From Bradyrhizobium diversitatis (GTDB lineage Bacteria > Pseudomonadota > Alphaproteobacteria > Rhizobiales > Xanthobacteraceae): 64,000 nucleotides of DNA. Below are positions 27,479-36,658 of this stretch, piece after piece (positions within the stretch are counted from its first letter, which is position 1; the number at the start of each line of letters is the position of its first letter). The DNA is taken from positions 62,001 to 126,000 of the forward strand of contig NZ_JACEGD010000010.1 of NCBI RefSeq assembly GCF_016031635.1, given 5' to 3'. The translations under genes and the position numbers were made by a program. The notes beneath the pieces are model-generated. The model was not told the DNA's origin, ran no database searches, and worked only from the letters and a program-made list of their open reading frames with translations.

Positions 27479-28417
27479 ATGATCGGCTTCCTGATCTTTC
27501 CCGAATTCCAGTTGCTGGATGCCGCCGGCCCGATATCGGTGTTCGAGATCGCAAGACGCCACACGCCGCATGCGCCGCGTGTGATAACGGTTGCCACGAA
27601 GGCCGGCGCCGTGCGCAGTTCGTCGGGCACCGAGATGCTCGCGCGCAACTTGCGATCGGCAAGCTCGGTCACGACGCTCTTCGTGGCAGGTGGCGAAGGC
27701 GTCGAGGACGAGGTGCGCTGCAAGACGACGATCGCATTCATTCAGAGATTGGCGCGCCGCGGCGTGCGTCTGGCCAGTGTCTGCTCGGGGGCCTATTTGC
27801 TCGCCGAGGCGGGAGTCCTGGACGGTCGTTGCGCGACCACGCATTGGTCCTGCACCCGTGACTTCATCGGACGGTACCCGAAAGTCCGGCTCGAGCCGGA
27901 CCAGATCTTCACCCGCGATGGCGGCGTGTGGACATCGGCCGGAATCACCGCAGGAATTGATCTGGCGCTCGCCATGATCACCGAGGACCACGGTGAAGAG
28001 ATTTCGCAAGCGACCGCCCGGCAGCTGGTGCTGTACCATCGCCGCGGCGGCGGACAATCGCAGTTCTCGACCTTGCTCGAATTGAAGACGCCGAACGGGC
28101 GCTTCGGCAACCTTCTTTCATGGGTGCGCGAGAATCTGGATGCGCCTCTCACGGTCGAGGCACTTGCCGAGCGCGCGGGCCTGAGTTCACGGCATTTCGT
28201 CCGCTCCTTCATCGCCGAAACCGGATCCACGCCAACGAAAGCCGTCGAGCGCTTGCGGGTCGAGGTGGCACGGGAGCGCGTGCAGTCCTCCGGAGAAGCG
28301 ATCGAGCGCGTCGCTCAAGCCACCGGCTTTCGCGACCCCGAGCGGATGCGCAGAGCCTTCATCCGCGCATTCGGTCAGCCGCCGAAGTCCTTGCGGCGTT
28401 CCGCCCGAACTGCATGA
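27479..28417 (+). CDS. GlxA-family AraC-type transcriptional regulator
   Basis: A 312-residue regulator with an N-terminal DJ-1/PfpI-like domain (about 1-190, MIGFLIFPEFQLLDAAGP, SVCSGAYLLAEAG) and a C-terminal AraC HTH pair (about 212-312, LTVEALAERAGLSSRHFVRSF and AIERVAQATGFRDPERMRRAF). It is divergent from the PfpI gene, which has the same fold, so it probably regulates that gene and the binding protein. The frame opens up to 24 codons earlier; the ATG at 27479 is chosen because it begins the conserved fold. Confidence 0.88.
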   Translation: MIGFLIFPEFQLLDAAGPISVFEIARRHTPHAPRVITVATKAGAVRSSSGTEMLARNLRSASSVTTLFVAGGEGVEDEVRCKTTIAFIQRLARRGVRLASVCSGAYLLAEAGVLDGRCATTHWSCTRDFIGRYPKVRLEPDQIFTRDGGVWTSAGITAGIDLALAMITEDHGEEISQATARQLVLYHRRGGGQSQFSTLLELKTPNGRFGNLLSWVRENLDAPLTVEALAERAGLSSRHFVRSFIAETGSTPTKAVERLRVEVARERVQSSGEAIERVAQATGFRDPERMRRAFIRAFGQPPKSLRRSARTA

Positions 28418-28436
28418 GAGCTGCAGTTGACCGGCG

Positions 28437-28625
28437 CTAAGGCCCGCCCGCGACCGATCCTGCGATCACCATGACCAGCGCACCAAGGTCGATCTTGCCG
28501 TTGACGGTCAGCTCCTCCGAGCTCTTCGCGTCTCCCGCGCCCTGGACTTTCAGCGCCTGCGGCCGGTCGGCGGCTTGGCGCTTCAATTCGTCGATGATGG
28601 CGCCCTTGAGCTTCTCTTCCAGCAT
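28437..28625 (-). CDS. Small protein at the end of the copper/redox operon
   Basis: A 62-residue protein beginning MLEEKLKGAIIDELKRQAADRPQ, with a Gly/Val-rich hydrophobic C-terminal segment (LGALVMVIAGSVAGG) that may insert in a membrane. GAGGAGG stands a few bases before its ATG, and it starts 10 bases after the Csp gene, so translation is coupled. No family recognised. Confidence 0.65.
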   Translation of the reverse strand: MLEEKLKGAIIDELKRQAADRPQALKVQGAGDAKSSEELTVNGKIDLGALVMVIAGSVAGGP

Positions 28626-28635
28626 CAGCGCCTCC

Positions 28636-28965
28636 TCAGGCCGCCATCGCGCGGCAGGACTGGGCGCATGAGCGGCACATCGCGACGCATTCGTCCATGC
28701 CGCCGATCCGCTCGCAATCCTCGGCGCATTCGCTGCAGATTTCGGCGCACTCAGCGCAGGTATGCCGGTGATGCGGCGTGTTGATCAGCATGAAATGCGC
28801 GGCCGTCCGGCACATCTCGGCGCAGGCTATCATCAGGCGGAAGTGCTTCGGCTCGACGTGCTTGCCGCCGGTCTCGAGGCAATGGTTCATCGCCGTGCCG
28901 AGGCATGTCCGGTAACAGCTCATGCAGAGGTCGATGCAGCGGGTCATGTCTTCGGATTGAGCCAT
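28636..28965 (-). CDS. Four-helix-bundle copper-binding (Csp-like) protein
   Basis: A 109-residue, 16-cysteine protein of the DUF326/Csp group. Cysteines occur in CxxxC and CxxC spacing along predicted helices (CIDLCMSCYRTC, CAEMC, CAECAEICSECAEDC, CVAMCRSCAQSC). Copper storage proteins bind many Cu(I) ions inside a four-helix bundle. No signal peptide is present, so it should be cytosolic (Csp3-like). The ATG at 28965 has GGAGA upstream. Operon partners are a flavoprotein reductase and an NADPH oxidoreductase. Confidence 0.9.
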   Translation of the reverse strand: MAQSEDMTRCIDLCMSCYRTCLGTAMNHCLETGGKHVEPKHFRLMIACAEMCRTAAHFMLINTPHHRHTCAECAEICSECAEDCERIGGMDECVAMCRSCAQSCRAMAA

Positions 28966-29054
28966 CGGTTGTCTCCAATTGCGCGCCCCATTTGGGTCGA
29001 CCAAAGCGGAGCAACGCGCTTCGTTCCAGGTTCCGTCGATTGTGACGGGACCGG

Positions 29055-29957
29055 CTATGCAAAGCGCTGCGGCAGGCTGCTGTGGATCGTGCAGGCGGCA
29101 ACCGCCGCGTGGCCGAACGCGACCGAGATCTGGTGCAGGTCGGTGACGACGTCGCCGATGCCGTAGAGCCCATCGATCGACGTGCGCTGATGGTCGTCGA
29201 CCTTCAGATAGCCCTCCCCGGTATGTTCGGCGCCAAGCGACACCGCGAGCCGCGAGCGCACCTCTGCCCCCATCGCGGGATAGATCGTGTCGAATTGCGC
29301 CGTGCGGCCATCGGTGAAGATGGCTTCGACGCCCTCGCCTCTCCGCCGCAAACGCAGATCGGGCGCGAACAGGACGTCCACATCCGCCTCGGCCAATCGT
29401 GACGTTGCGACCGGATCGTCATCCGGCGCGGTTGCGAGCAGCGTCACGTCGTGCGAATAGCCGCGCAGGAACAGCGCCTTGCCCGCGGCGCGCGCGAGCG
29501 GGCCGATCACGCCGATGCGGCGGCCGGACGCCTCGAAGGCGTCGCAGACGGGGCAGTAGCGCAACAACCCATCCGCAACGGCGGCGCGCCATTCGTCGAA
29601 CGGCGGATGGGTATCGACGATGCCGCAGGCGAGAATGACGGCGGCGGCCGCATGCGCGCGGCCATTCCAGCTCGCCAGAAAGCCCTGATCGTGCCGCTGC
29701 AGGGCGGTGACCTCAGCGTCCACGCGCGTAACGGCGAGCTCGTGCAGCTGGGCCGACATCCGTTCGATCAGTTCAGCGCCGGACAGGCCGTGGACGAAGC
29801 CCGGGACATTGTGGCTGCGCGGGATCAGCGCCGCCCGGCTGGCGCCCGCGTCCACGATGCAGACGCGGCGGCGAAACCGCGCCAGATAGATCGCGGCCAT
29901 CAGCCCGGCCGGCCCGCCTCCGACGATCAGGCAATCGAGCGGCGGCGCGCCGGTCAT
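29055..29957 (-). CDS. FAD-dependent thioredoxin reductase-like oxidoreductase
   Basis: A 300-residue flavoprotein with FAD-binding GGGPAG at residues 13-18, the redox pair Cys135-x-x-Cys138 in YCPVCDA and the late FAD motif [17 protein letters not shown]. Canonical thioredoxin reductases have CATC; CPVC is a different pair and the NADPH-domain glycine motif ([11 protein letters not shown]) is imperfect, so this is a divergent TrxR or ferredoxin-NADP-reductase-type enzyme. Its ATG overlaps the stop codon of the gene before it by 4 bases. Confidence 0.88.
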   Translation of the reverse strand: MTGAPPLDCLIVGGGPAGLMAAIYLARFRRRVCIVDAGASRAALIPRSHNVPGFVHGLSGAELIERMSAQLHELAVTRVDAEVTALQRHDQGFLASWNGRAHAAAAVILACGIVDTHPPFDEWRAAVADGLLRYCPVCDAFEASGRRIGVIGPLARAAGKALFLRGYSHDVTLLATAPDDDPVATSRLAEADVDVLFAPDLRLRRRGEGVEAIFTDGRTAQFDTIYPAMGAEVRSRLAVSLGAEHTGEGYLKVDDHQRTSIDGLYGIGDVVTDLHQISVAFGHAAVAACTIHSSLPQRFA

Positions 29958-31030
29958 TTCGGGTTCGGGTCCGCAAGTCCGGCGCCGGGCTCCTCGAGGC
30001 GCCCGCTCCGCGCGAGCCGGACCGCGTTGCCGAGCGCGCGTGCCGCATTCTGCACCTCCTGCTGGAATTCCCTGTCCTCATCGAGATCGCGATGCGAGGT
30101 GGCGTATGGCTCCATGTAGCCGACATAGCCGTCGAGTTCGGCGAAGCGCCCCGCCGAGATCAGCTGCATGTCGGTCAGCCAGTCGGACAAGGCGCGGCGC
30201 ACGCCCTCGGCGCCGACCGCATCGCCGTGAACGACGAGGCCGAAATGGCGGCCGACGAGATGGCGCGGATAGGGCCAGCCCTTCAGCTCCATCGCCTTGG
30301 CTTCGGTGGCGTTCTTGCCGTGGGTTGAGGTCGGATCGGGATTGCCGCCGTCGGCGCAGACCATGCGGTCCATCATCGCCTTGAGCCCGGCGGGCACGTG
30401 ATACCAGTTCACCGGCGTCACGATCAGGATGCCATGGGCGGCAACCCAGAGCGGATAGATTTCGTTCATCCAGTCGCCGGTCTGGCCCAGCGAATGGTTC
30501 GGATAGCAGCTGCACGGCCAGTGGCAGAGCGGCATGGCGGTGCCGACGCAGGCCTTGCAGGGGTGGATGGTTTTGCCGAACTCCGAGGCGAGGCGCGACA
30601 GATCGAGGATGTCGACGGCAAATCCCATCTCGATGAAGACGGGCTCGGCCAGCTTGACCAGCCGCCAGGTCTTGGACATCTCGCCGGGACAGGTGTGCTC
30701 GCTGCGCGCCGAGCCGTTGATGACGAGGATGCGCGGCGTCTCGTCCGCATCGTCGTGGCGCCGCTGCGCTTCCAGGATCCTCGCACGCGCATCGAGCCAG
30801 TCCACGGCAAGATCGTAGCCCGGGTCGGAGAAGCCTGCACCGGCTCTCCGCGTCAACGGCGCCTTGCGCGAATGGCTGTAGGCGTCCCAGGCCGCAGCGG
30901 TGATGGTATCGAGCTCACGTTGCAGCGGTGCAAAGGCGGGGTCGACGAACTGAACCTTGTAACGCCGCTCGAACTCCTCGCGCGACAGCTTGACGGGCGG
31001 CATTCCCTTGCGAACGTCGGCTTCCGTCAT
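29954..31030 (-). CDS. NAD(P)H-dependent oxidoreductase, flavodoxin-like fold
   Basis: A 358-residue protein. The N-terminal 95 residues are helical and unlike known families; residues 98-300 have the flavodoxin-like FMN-reductase fold ([39 protein letters not shown]). A cysteine cluster CKAC ... CHWPCSC at about 160-180 is unusual and could bind a metal or form disulfides. AGGAGCC precedes the ATG. Its stop overlaps the next gene's start. Confidence 0.85.
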   Translation of the reverse strand: MTEADVRKGMPPVKLSREEFERRYKVQFVDPAFAPLQRELDTITAAAWDAYSHSRKAPLTRRAGAGFSDPGYDLAVDWLDARARILEAQRRHDDADETPRILVINGSARSEHTCPGEMSKTWRLVKLAEPVFIEMGFAVDILDLSRLASEFGKTIHPCKACVGTAMPLCHWPCSCYPNHSLGQTGDWMNEIYPLWVAAHGILIVTPVNWYHVPAGLKAMMDRMVCADGGNPDPTSTHGKNATEAKAMELKGWPYPRHLVGRHFGLVVHGDAVGAEGVRRALSDWLTDMQLISAGRFAELDGYVGYMEPYATSHRDLDEDREFQQEVQNAARALGNAVRLARSGRLEEPGAGLADPNPK

Positions 31031-31092
31031 GCTGGCTCCTGGCGAAGTCGGTCATCGACCAACCCGGCACGCGGCGCACGGTTCCCGCAGCT

Positions 31093-31293
31093 CTACTGGC
31101 GAGCAGCCTCCCGCGGCAGATCGAATTGCGCGATCCGCCGGTCGAGCCGCCACAGCTCGATGCGGTGGACCAGCATGAGCGCGGCCGCTTCACGTTTGGC
31201 CTGCTCGTCATCGTCGCAGACCAGATTGATGCATCCGAACACGTGGCCATCCGGATCGATCTGGAATGCGCGGTAATGCTTGATGCTCCCCAT
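31093..31293 (-). CDS. Small protein, 66 residues, translationally coupled
   Basis: A 66-residue soluble protein (MGSIKHYRAFQIDPDGHVFG, then CDDDEQAKREAAALMLVHRIELWRLDRRI). Its ATG shares one base with the stop codon of the preceding gene in a TAATG overlap, so the two are coupled. I recall such proteins in rhizobia but no function. Confidence 0.65.
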   Translation of the reverse strand: MGSIKHYRAFQIDPDGHVFGCINLVCDDDEQAKREAAALMLVHRIELWRLDRRIAQFDLPREAARQ

Positions 31294-31502
31294 TACGATT
31301 GTCCTCGTCTTGGGAAGACGGGTGCGCTCAGCAACTCTGTCAGGTTCGAGGTCACCTCGTTCTGCTTGGCGCGTCGCAGCAGCATCTCGCGTTCCCGGCC
31401 GGGCGGCAGGCTGCGCGCGCGCTCGCGGGCGTTCTCGGCGAAGGCGGCCAACCGCTCCTGGAGCGATTGGGTCTGTTTCCTGCGGTTACGTTTGGCGGTC
31501 AT
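31293..31502 (-). CDS. Small helical protein, paralog of the 32144-32347 gene
   Basis: A 69-residue Arg/Glu/Gln-rich protein, mostly helical (SLQERLAAFAENARERARSLPPG, REMLLRRAKQNEVTSNLTELL). It resembles the 67-residue product at 32144-32347 along its whole length: SLxxRLAA, A-SLP-G, LRxA+Q-E. It is the first gene of the six-gene minus-strand operon. The ATG at 31502 lacks a strong ribosome site. Function unknown. Confidence 0.65.
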   Translation of the reverse strand: MTAKRNRRKQTQSLQERLAAFAENARERARSLPPGREREMLLRRAKQNEVTSNLTELLSAPVFPRRGQS

Positions 31503-31644
31503 TTTCACGTTCGCACTTTCGCGGATAATTCGGTTGGAAGGAACTTGCAGCTTCCGCCGCAACTTGCGGTTCCGGCATTTCAATAAGTTAACGCTGAGCG
31601 ATTTTGCGCGAGCGACAGGCGCACCGATAGACCCGCGCTGCGCC

Positions 31645-31670
31645 GGAACCGAATTGCCGATTCGCATGTT
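31645..31670 (+). promoter_or_regulatory. Possible general-stress (EcfG-type) promoter
   Basis: GGAAC at 31645-31649 is followed after 17 bases by TGTT, close to the EcfG consensus GGAAC-N16/17-CGTT of alphaproteobacterial general stress promoters. It lies 27 bases before the start of the 94-residue basic protein. A one-base mismatch in the -10 element keeps confidence low. Confidence 0.35.
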
Positions 31671-31696
31671 CAAGAACGACTTGAAGGAGGACCATC

Positions 31697-31981
31697 ATGG
31701 CAAAATCAGCATGGAAGCGGCCGGGCTCCCCGATCGGCCGCAAGGGACCGCGCAAGGCAAATCCCGCGTACAAGCGCCGCGCCCGCGAGCCCTGGACGGC
31801 GGCGGACGTGAGCAAGCTGAAGCAGCTCGCCAAAGGCAACACGCCGACCGGCGTGATGAGCATCAAGCTTCAGCGGCCGGTCGCGGCCATCCGCAGCAAG
31901 GCGCAACGCGAAGGGATTTCGCTGAGGCCCGTCAACCGCTCGCCCTATAGCAGGCGAACCAAAGCGGCGAAGCGGCGTTGA
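31697..31981 (+). CDS. Small basic protein with SANT/GcrA-like helix-turn-helix
   Basis: A 94-residue, strongly basic protein. The centre WTAADVSKLKQLAKGNTPTGVMSIKLQRPVAAIRSKAQREGI resembles a Myb/SANT or GcrA-type DNA-binding helix set (about residues 32-75); both ends are Lys/Arg-rich. GAAGGAGGACC precedes the ATG. It is probably a DNA-binding protein. It is divergent from the redox/copper operon and has an EcfG-like element upstream. Confidence 0.75.
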   Translation: MAKSAWKRPGSPIGRKGPRKANPAYKRRAREPWTAADVSKLKQLAKGNTPTGVMSIKLQRPVAAIRSKAQREGISLRPVNRSPYSRRTKAAKRR

Positions 31982-32143
31982 TCTCCCGCACCGCCGGGTG
32001 ACAACCGGACGCAACGGGGAACGATGGACGTGGTGCTCATTTTTCCGGTTTCTGCCCACGACACCAGCGCATCGGTACGCGCCGACATCTGACCCGTTCC
32101 CGGCGCGTGCAGCCTGACCAGCTGCACGCTGCAGCGGCGGTCG

Positions 32144-32347
32144 CTAATTCGGCGGCTGCAAGCCCGGCGACCGCAGCCATTCGCTCATCTGCGATCCCGT
32201 CTCGGCCTGCCGCGCCTTGCGCAGCATCTCCTCACGCGCCGGGCCCGCCGGGAGCGATTTGGCCTCTTCGCGCAGCCGCTCCGCTTCGGCGGCCAGCCGC
32301 GCCTCCAAACTATCCACGTGCTTGATCCGACGCCGCATCATCGTCAT
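32144..32347 (-). CDS. Small helical protein, paralog of the 31293-31502 gene
   Basis: A 67-residue charged helical protein (SLEARLAAEAERLREEAKSLPAG, REEMLRKARQAETGSQMSEWL). The match to the 69-residue protein at 31293 covers the whole sequence and implies duplication. Function unknown. Confidence 0.65.
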   Translation of the reverse strand: MTMMRRRIKHVDSLEARLAAEAERLREEAKSLPAGPAREEMLRKARQAETGSQMSEWLRSPGLQPPN

Positions 32348-32544
32348 GGACGTATCCCTGTCAGTCAGCGGAGCGCGCCATTGCGTTCACATGTTGATGA
32401 TGCCAGCAAAATCGCGCTGGCGTGCATCCAACGTTCCTAACGTGGAACGGTTTCTCGGCTCGTCGAAAAACTCCGGCACGGCGCTGCGCAAATTACTCAA
32501 AAGACGGCACTTGCTCAGAAACGCTCCGGCTCCGCCAACGGGAG

Positions 32545-32727
32545 CTAGTTGTCCTGATTGTCTCGGCGAGCCTTGATTTCCGTGCGACCCATGGCGCTCT
32601 CCATGATGGCCAGGCGCCGACCAGCCACGATCGGATCGTGATGCTCCATCAGCAGTCGACATTCCTCCCGCAAAGCGCGGCTGGCATCGATCGCACAAGT
32701 TGCTCGGGAAATAAGCGCCTCGCGCAT
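32545..32727 (-). CDS. Small hypothetical protein, 60 residues
   Basis: A 60-residue soluble protein (ALREECRLLMEHHDPIVAGRRLAIMESAMG). It looks like a compact two-helix protein and codon use is acceptable, but nothing else supports it. The overlapping plus-strand frame is less plausible. Confidence 0.45.
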   Translation of the reverse strand: MREALISRATCAIDASRALREECRLLMEHHDPIVAGRRLAIMESAMGRTEIKARRDNQDN

Positions 32728-33171
32728 CCAACAACTCTAAGCCAATTCCGCGAGCCGCTCATTTACGTAGGTTACTCAAATTGAGCAAATTGGAAAAAAG
32801 TGCACATAGCACCGAGATTCTCGTTCGAACGTGCGCTGGTCAGGGCAGACGCGCGACTGCGAGCCAGGCGCTCATCGCCATGCACAGCATAACCGCGGCG
32901 TAAGGTAGCGCGACGCGCAAGACGGCGAGCTCCCCCGGTTCAGCTCATCATTCAGATAGTCGCCACCAACATCACGACAAAACCCGTGACCGCGGTCGCG
33001 ACAAAGGCCCGCTCGATGCGATCCATCGCCATCGAGGCCCCTTTTCGGCTTTCAGCCCGTACAATTTGACGGTTTCGGGGCCGCTGCGCATTGGGCTATG
33101 TGAATCGGCGGTCTCGTTTGCCGTCCGCAAGACGGTTGGCGCCGCTCCGCGGGATTTGCGCCGGCCTAGTC
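32728..33171. other. Intergenic stretch, nothing recognised
   Basis: About 440 bases between a small gene and the SDR gene. It includes a more A/T-rich part (32755-32830) that may hold the promoter of the 60-residue gene; no RNA, repeat or protein is recognised. Confidence 0.4.
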
Positions 33172-33954
33172 CTACGACCGCGCGGTGCCCGGCTCAGCCA
33201 TCTTGCGGTGCTGCTTGGCCAGCACCTCGTTCGGCGTGACGTTGGCGACCGTCGTCTGGATCTTGTTCGTCAGCCCGGTGACGATGTCGGACTCCCCGCG
33301 CAGCATTGCGTCGAACCCGGCCTTCGCGACGTCGTAGGCGCTGTCCTTCTTCTCGGTGCCGACCTTGGTGTCCATCATGTCGGCACGGCGGAAGAACTCG
33401 GTCTCGGTCGCACCCGGCATCAGGCAGGTGACGATGACGCCGCTGTCGCGCAGCTCCTCGCGCAGCGCAAACGAGAATGAATCGAGGAACGCCTTGCTGG
33501 CGTTGTAGGCCGCCTGGAAACTGCCCGGCATGAAGCCCGCGATCGAGCCGGTGATCAGGATGCGACCGGCATTGCGGCGGAGCATCTCATTGCCGACACG
33601 GTGGATCAGATACAGCGTGCCGGTGATGTTGGTGTCGATGAGGCGTCTCACCCTGGCGAAGTCCTGGTCGAGGAAGGCCCTGCCGAGACCGATGCCGGCA
33701 TTGGCCAGCAGCGCATCGATCGGCCGGTCGGCGACGGCGTTGCAGAGCTTGTCGACGCCCTCGGTGGTGGCGAGATCGGCCTCGACCGGCTCCACGCTGC
33801 CGCCGAGCCGGCGCAGATCGACGGCAACCCTTTCGATCTGAGGCTCGTCCGCTGCGATGACGAGGTTGAAACCTGCCTGGGCGCAGCACCTGGCGAGTTC
33901 CAGGCCGATACCGGTTGAGGCGCCTGTGACGACGGCGAGTTGATTGGCGGACAT
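33172..33954 (-). CDS. Short-chain dehydrogenase/reductase
   Basis: A 260-residue classical SDR. The cofactor motif TGASTGIG (about 10-17), NAG at about 85-87 and the catalytic Ser137, Tyr150 and Lys154 (TGS, YNASK) are present. The first cofactor strand is followed by AADEP, favouring NADPH less clearly than NADH. Substrate unknown. The ATG at 33954 with AAGGA upstream is preferred to a GTG two codons earlier. It is divergent from the alcohol dehydrogenase gene. Confidence 0.9.
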   Translation of the reverse strand: MSANQLAVVTGASTGIGLELARCCAQAGFNLVIAADEPQIERVAVDLRRLGGSVEPVEADLATTEGVDKLCNAVADRPIDALLANAGIGLGRAFLDQDFARVRRLIDTNITGTLYLIHRVGNEMLRRNAGRILITGSIAGFMPGSFQAAYNASKAFLDSFSFALREELRDSGVIVTCLMPGATETEFFRRADMMDTKVGTEKKDSAYDVAKAGFDAMLRGESDIVTGLTNKIQTTVANVTPNEVLAKQHRKMAEPGTARS

Positions 33955-34121
33955 GCGCACATCCTTGAAATCGAGGTCTTGGAATTAGAGGTGTTGACGC
34001 TCAATCGCCGCCCTGCTCCCTCGTTCCTATTTGCGCAGTGCGAAGAATTTGCGCGCGGCGATAGCAACCATCGTTCGTGCCTGGACTTAGATGGCACGTG
34101 GCTCAACCGGGAGGACGGACG

Positions 34122-35297
34122 ATGAAGGCGCTGGTCTGGCACGGCAAGGAGGACATCCGCTGCGACACCGTCACCGACCCGGAGATCCAGGATCCGCGTG
34201 ATGCCATCATCAAGGTGACGAGCTGCGCCATCTGCGGCTCCGACCTGCACCTCTTTCACAATTTCATCCCGGGCATGCTGCCCGGCGACATCATGGGCCA
34301 CGAGACCATGGGCGAAGTGGTCGAGGTCGGCTCGGGCGTCGACGGAAAGCTCAAGAAGGGTGATCGTATCGTCGTCCCGTTCACGATCATTTGCGGCGAA
34401 TGCGACCAGTGCAAGCGCGGCAATTTCTCGGTGTGCGAGACCACGAACCGCAAGCGTCATCTGGCCGACAAGGTGTTCGGACACACGACGGCCGGCCTGT
34501 TCGGCTATACGCACCTGACCGGCGGCTATCCCGGCGGCCAGGCCGAATATCTCCGCGTGCCTTTTGCCGACGCCACCCACATCAAGGTTCCGGCAGGCAT
34601 CCCGGATGAGCAATTGCTGTTCCTCAGCGACATCTTCCCGACCGGCTGGCAGGCTGCCGCGCAATGCGACATCGAGCCGACCGACACGGTCGCGATCTGG
34701 GGCTGCGGCCCGGTGGGGCAGATGGCGATCCGCAGCGCCATCCTGCTCGGCGCCAACCAGGTGATCGCGATCGACTGCCTGCCCGAGCGGCTCAGCATGG
34801 CCGAGGCCGGCGGCGCCACCACGATCAATTTCGAGACCGAGAGCGTGCTGGAGCGGCTCCAGGAGCTGACCGACGGCAAGGGCCCGGAAAAATGCATCGA
34901 CTGCGTCGGCATGGAATCGCATGTGATGGCTTCCCTGCCCGACACCCTGCTCGACCGCGCCAAGCAGATGGTGATGGCGGAGAGCGACCGGCCTCACGTG
35001 CTGCGCGAGATGATCTATGTCTGCCGTCCCGGCGGCATCATCTCCGTGCCTGGCGTGTACAGCGGCCTGTCCGACATGCTGCCCATGGGCGCCTTCATGA
35101 ACAAGGGCCTGACGATGCGGACCGGCCAGACCCACGTCAACCGCTGGACCGACGACCTGCTCCGCCGCATCGAAGACGGCGAGATCGACCCGTCCTTCGT
35201 CATCACCCACACCGTCCCGCTCGAACAGGGACCGGAGATGTACCAGGTGTTTCGCGACAAGCGGGATTCCTGCGTCAAGGTCGTGCTGAAGCCCTGA
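34122..35297 (+). CDS. Zinc-dependent alcohol dehydrogenase, formaldehyde-dehydrogenase-like
   Basis: A 391-residue MDR enzyme. Catalytic zinc ligands are in CAICGSDLH and GHETMGE, the structural zinc in CGECDQCKRGNFSVC, and the NAD fold starts at WGCGPVGQM. Sequence and length match the glutathione-independent formaldehyde dehydrogenase-like group often linked to stress in rhizobia; the true substrate is not known. GGGAGGACGG precedes the ATG. A DUF-type membrane protein starts 11 bases downstream, probably co-transcribed. Confidence 0.9.
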   Translation: MKALVWHGKEDIRCDTVTDPEIQDPRDAIIKVTSCAICGSDLHLFHNFIPGMLPGDIMGHETMGEVVEVGSGVDGKLKKGDRIVVPFTIICGECDQCKRGNFSVCETTNRKRHLADKVFGHTTAGLFGYTHLTGGYPGGQAEYLRVPFADATHIKVPAGIPDEQLLFLSDIFPTGWQAAAQCDIEPTDTVAIWGCGPVGQMAIRSAILLGANQVIAIDCLPERLSMAEAGGATTINFETESVLERLQELTDGKGPEKCIDCVGMESHVMASLPDTLLDRAKQMVMAESDRPHVLREMIYVCRPGGIISVPGVYSGLSDMLPMGAFMNKGLTMRTGQTHVNRWTDDLLRRIEDGEIDPSFVITHTVPLEQGPEMYQVFRDKRDSCVKVVLKP

Positions 35298-35308
35298 AGG
35301 AGCTAGTC

Positions 35309-35878
35309 ATGTTTCATTTCTCCAACATCATACGCACCAAGGGCGACCCCAAGATCGTCGAGGGTGGACCGAGCCTGAAGCAGCCGGCGGACCAGCTCGC
35401 GCGCGCACTCGGCTGGTTCAGCATCGGCCTCGGCGTGGTCGAACTCTTCGCGCCAAGGCGCGTCACGCACACGCTGGGCATGGAAGGCCGCGAGACGCTG
35501 GTGCGTGCCTTCGGCGTACGCGAGATCATGGCCGGGATCATGTCGCTTTCGGTCGAGAAGAACGCCGGCCTGTGGGCCCGTGTCGGCGGCGACGGCCTCG
35601 ATGCCGCCGCGCTGCTGTCGGGTCTGACGTCGGACAATCCCAAGAAGGGCAACATCGCGCTGGCACTGCTGATGGTCGGCGGCATCGCCGTGCTCGACTA
35701 CCGTGCCGCGCAGGACACCAAGCCGCGCCGGCCGCCGCGCGACGCACGACGCAAGCTCTATCCGAACCGCAGCGGCTTTCCGAAGGGCATCGAGAGCGTC
35801 CGAACTGCGGCAAGGCAGATCGCGGCGCATGCCGGGCAGAACGAGGTGAAGCAAGGCGATGAGCGCCGGGTCCCGTGA
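35309..35878 (+). CDS. Membrane protein of the type fused to cyclase/dehydrase domains
   Basis: A 189-residue protein with two or three hydrophobic segments (WFSIGLGVVELFAP, VREIMAGIMSLS, IALALLMVGGIAVLDY) around the block RRVTHTLGMEGRETLVRAFGVREI. In other bacteria this block precedes an SRPBCC cyclase/dehydrase domain; here that domain is absent and a short basic tail follows. GAAGGAG precedes the ATG, and the gene forms an operon with the alcohol dehydrogenase. Confidence 0.75.
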   Translation: MFHFSNIIRTKGDPKIVEGGPSLKQPADQLARALGWFSIGLGVVELFAPRRVTHTLGMEGRETLVRAFGVREIMAGIMSLSVEKNAGLWARVGGDGLDAAALLSGLTSDNPKKGNIALALLMVGGIAVLDYRAAQDTKPRRPPRDARRKLYPNRSGFPKGIESVRTAARQIAAHAGQNEVKQGDERRVP

Positions 35879-36049
35879 CGAAGCGGCGTGGTGGGAACCC
35901 GCCGTTATCTACGAGATGGTTACGACCGCTGCGGTCGCATGTCCTTGCCTACAAGGCGGACGGAGGAAAGCAACGCAATACCCATCTCAAAGGGCACCGG
36001 GCGCGCATTGCGCGCCTTCGCGATTGCGGATCGTATCCCGCTTCACTTC

Positions 36050-36658
36050 CTACTCCCGCCAGAATTCGGCCAGCTCTTCCGCTGTCAGCAGGTCGACCTG
36101 GCCGTGAAAGCGGGTGCGATACATCGTCATGAGCGCATCGTGCCCGACATCAGACGAGCTGCACAGCGCGTCCTCGACGATGACGACCCTGAAGCCGAGA
36201 TCGACGGCGCTCAGGACCGTCGAAAGCACGCAGACGTCCGTCTCTGCGCCTGATATCACGACGGTACCGATGTTCTTTTCGACCAGCACGCTCGCGAGAC
36301 CGGGATTGCTGAAGGCCGAATAGGCCGGCTTGTCGATGACGGCCGCCGGCGGAACGAAGCGGCTCAAGGCCGGCACGAGTTCGAGCGCCGATGACGGCAG
36401 ATGCCGGCGGGTCGCCTGGTGCCAGCGGCGAAAATAGCTCTGCCATTGCCCCGGACGATCCTCCGGATCCTGCGGAGTGATGAAGCGCGTGAAGATCGTT
36501 CTCACTTGATAGCGCGAAACAATCGAAGCGATCGTCGGCAGGACGCGCTCCATCCAGGGAGTCGCCCAAAGGCCGCTGGGAGCGAAGATGTTCTGCATGT
36601 CGATGCACAAGTGAACGGCATCTCTGATGTCGGCGACATCCGACGTGCTGTCCCTCAT
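36050..36658 (-). CDS. Isochorismatase-family cysteine hydrolase
   Basis: A 202-residue hydrolase with the catalytic triad Asp20 (LCIDMQN), Lys110 (IDKPAYSAF) and Cys143 (GAETDVCVLST). Family members hydrolyse isochorismate, nicotinamide or other amides; the substrate is not predictable. Cytoplasmic. About 245 gene-free bases upstream separate it from the fdhD remnant. Confidence 0.9.
   Translation of the reverse strand: MRDSTSDVADIRDAVHLCIDMQNIFAPSGLWATPWMERVLPTIASIVSRYQVRTIFTRFITPQDPEDRPGQWQSYFRRWHQATRRHLPSSALELVPALSRFVPPAAVIDKPAYSAFSNPGLASVLVEKNIGTVVISGAETDVCVLSTVLSAVDLGFRVVIVEDALCSSSDVGHDALMTMYRTRFHGQVDLLTAEELAEFWRE

Noticed and set aside
32422..32784. 120-codon plus-strand open frame
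   Set aside because: No recognisable family; the opposite 60-residue frame is slightly more plausible.
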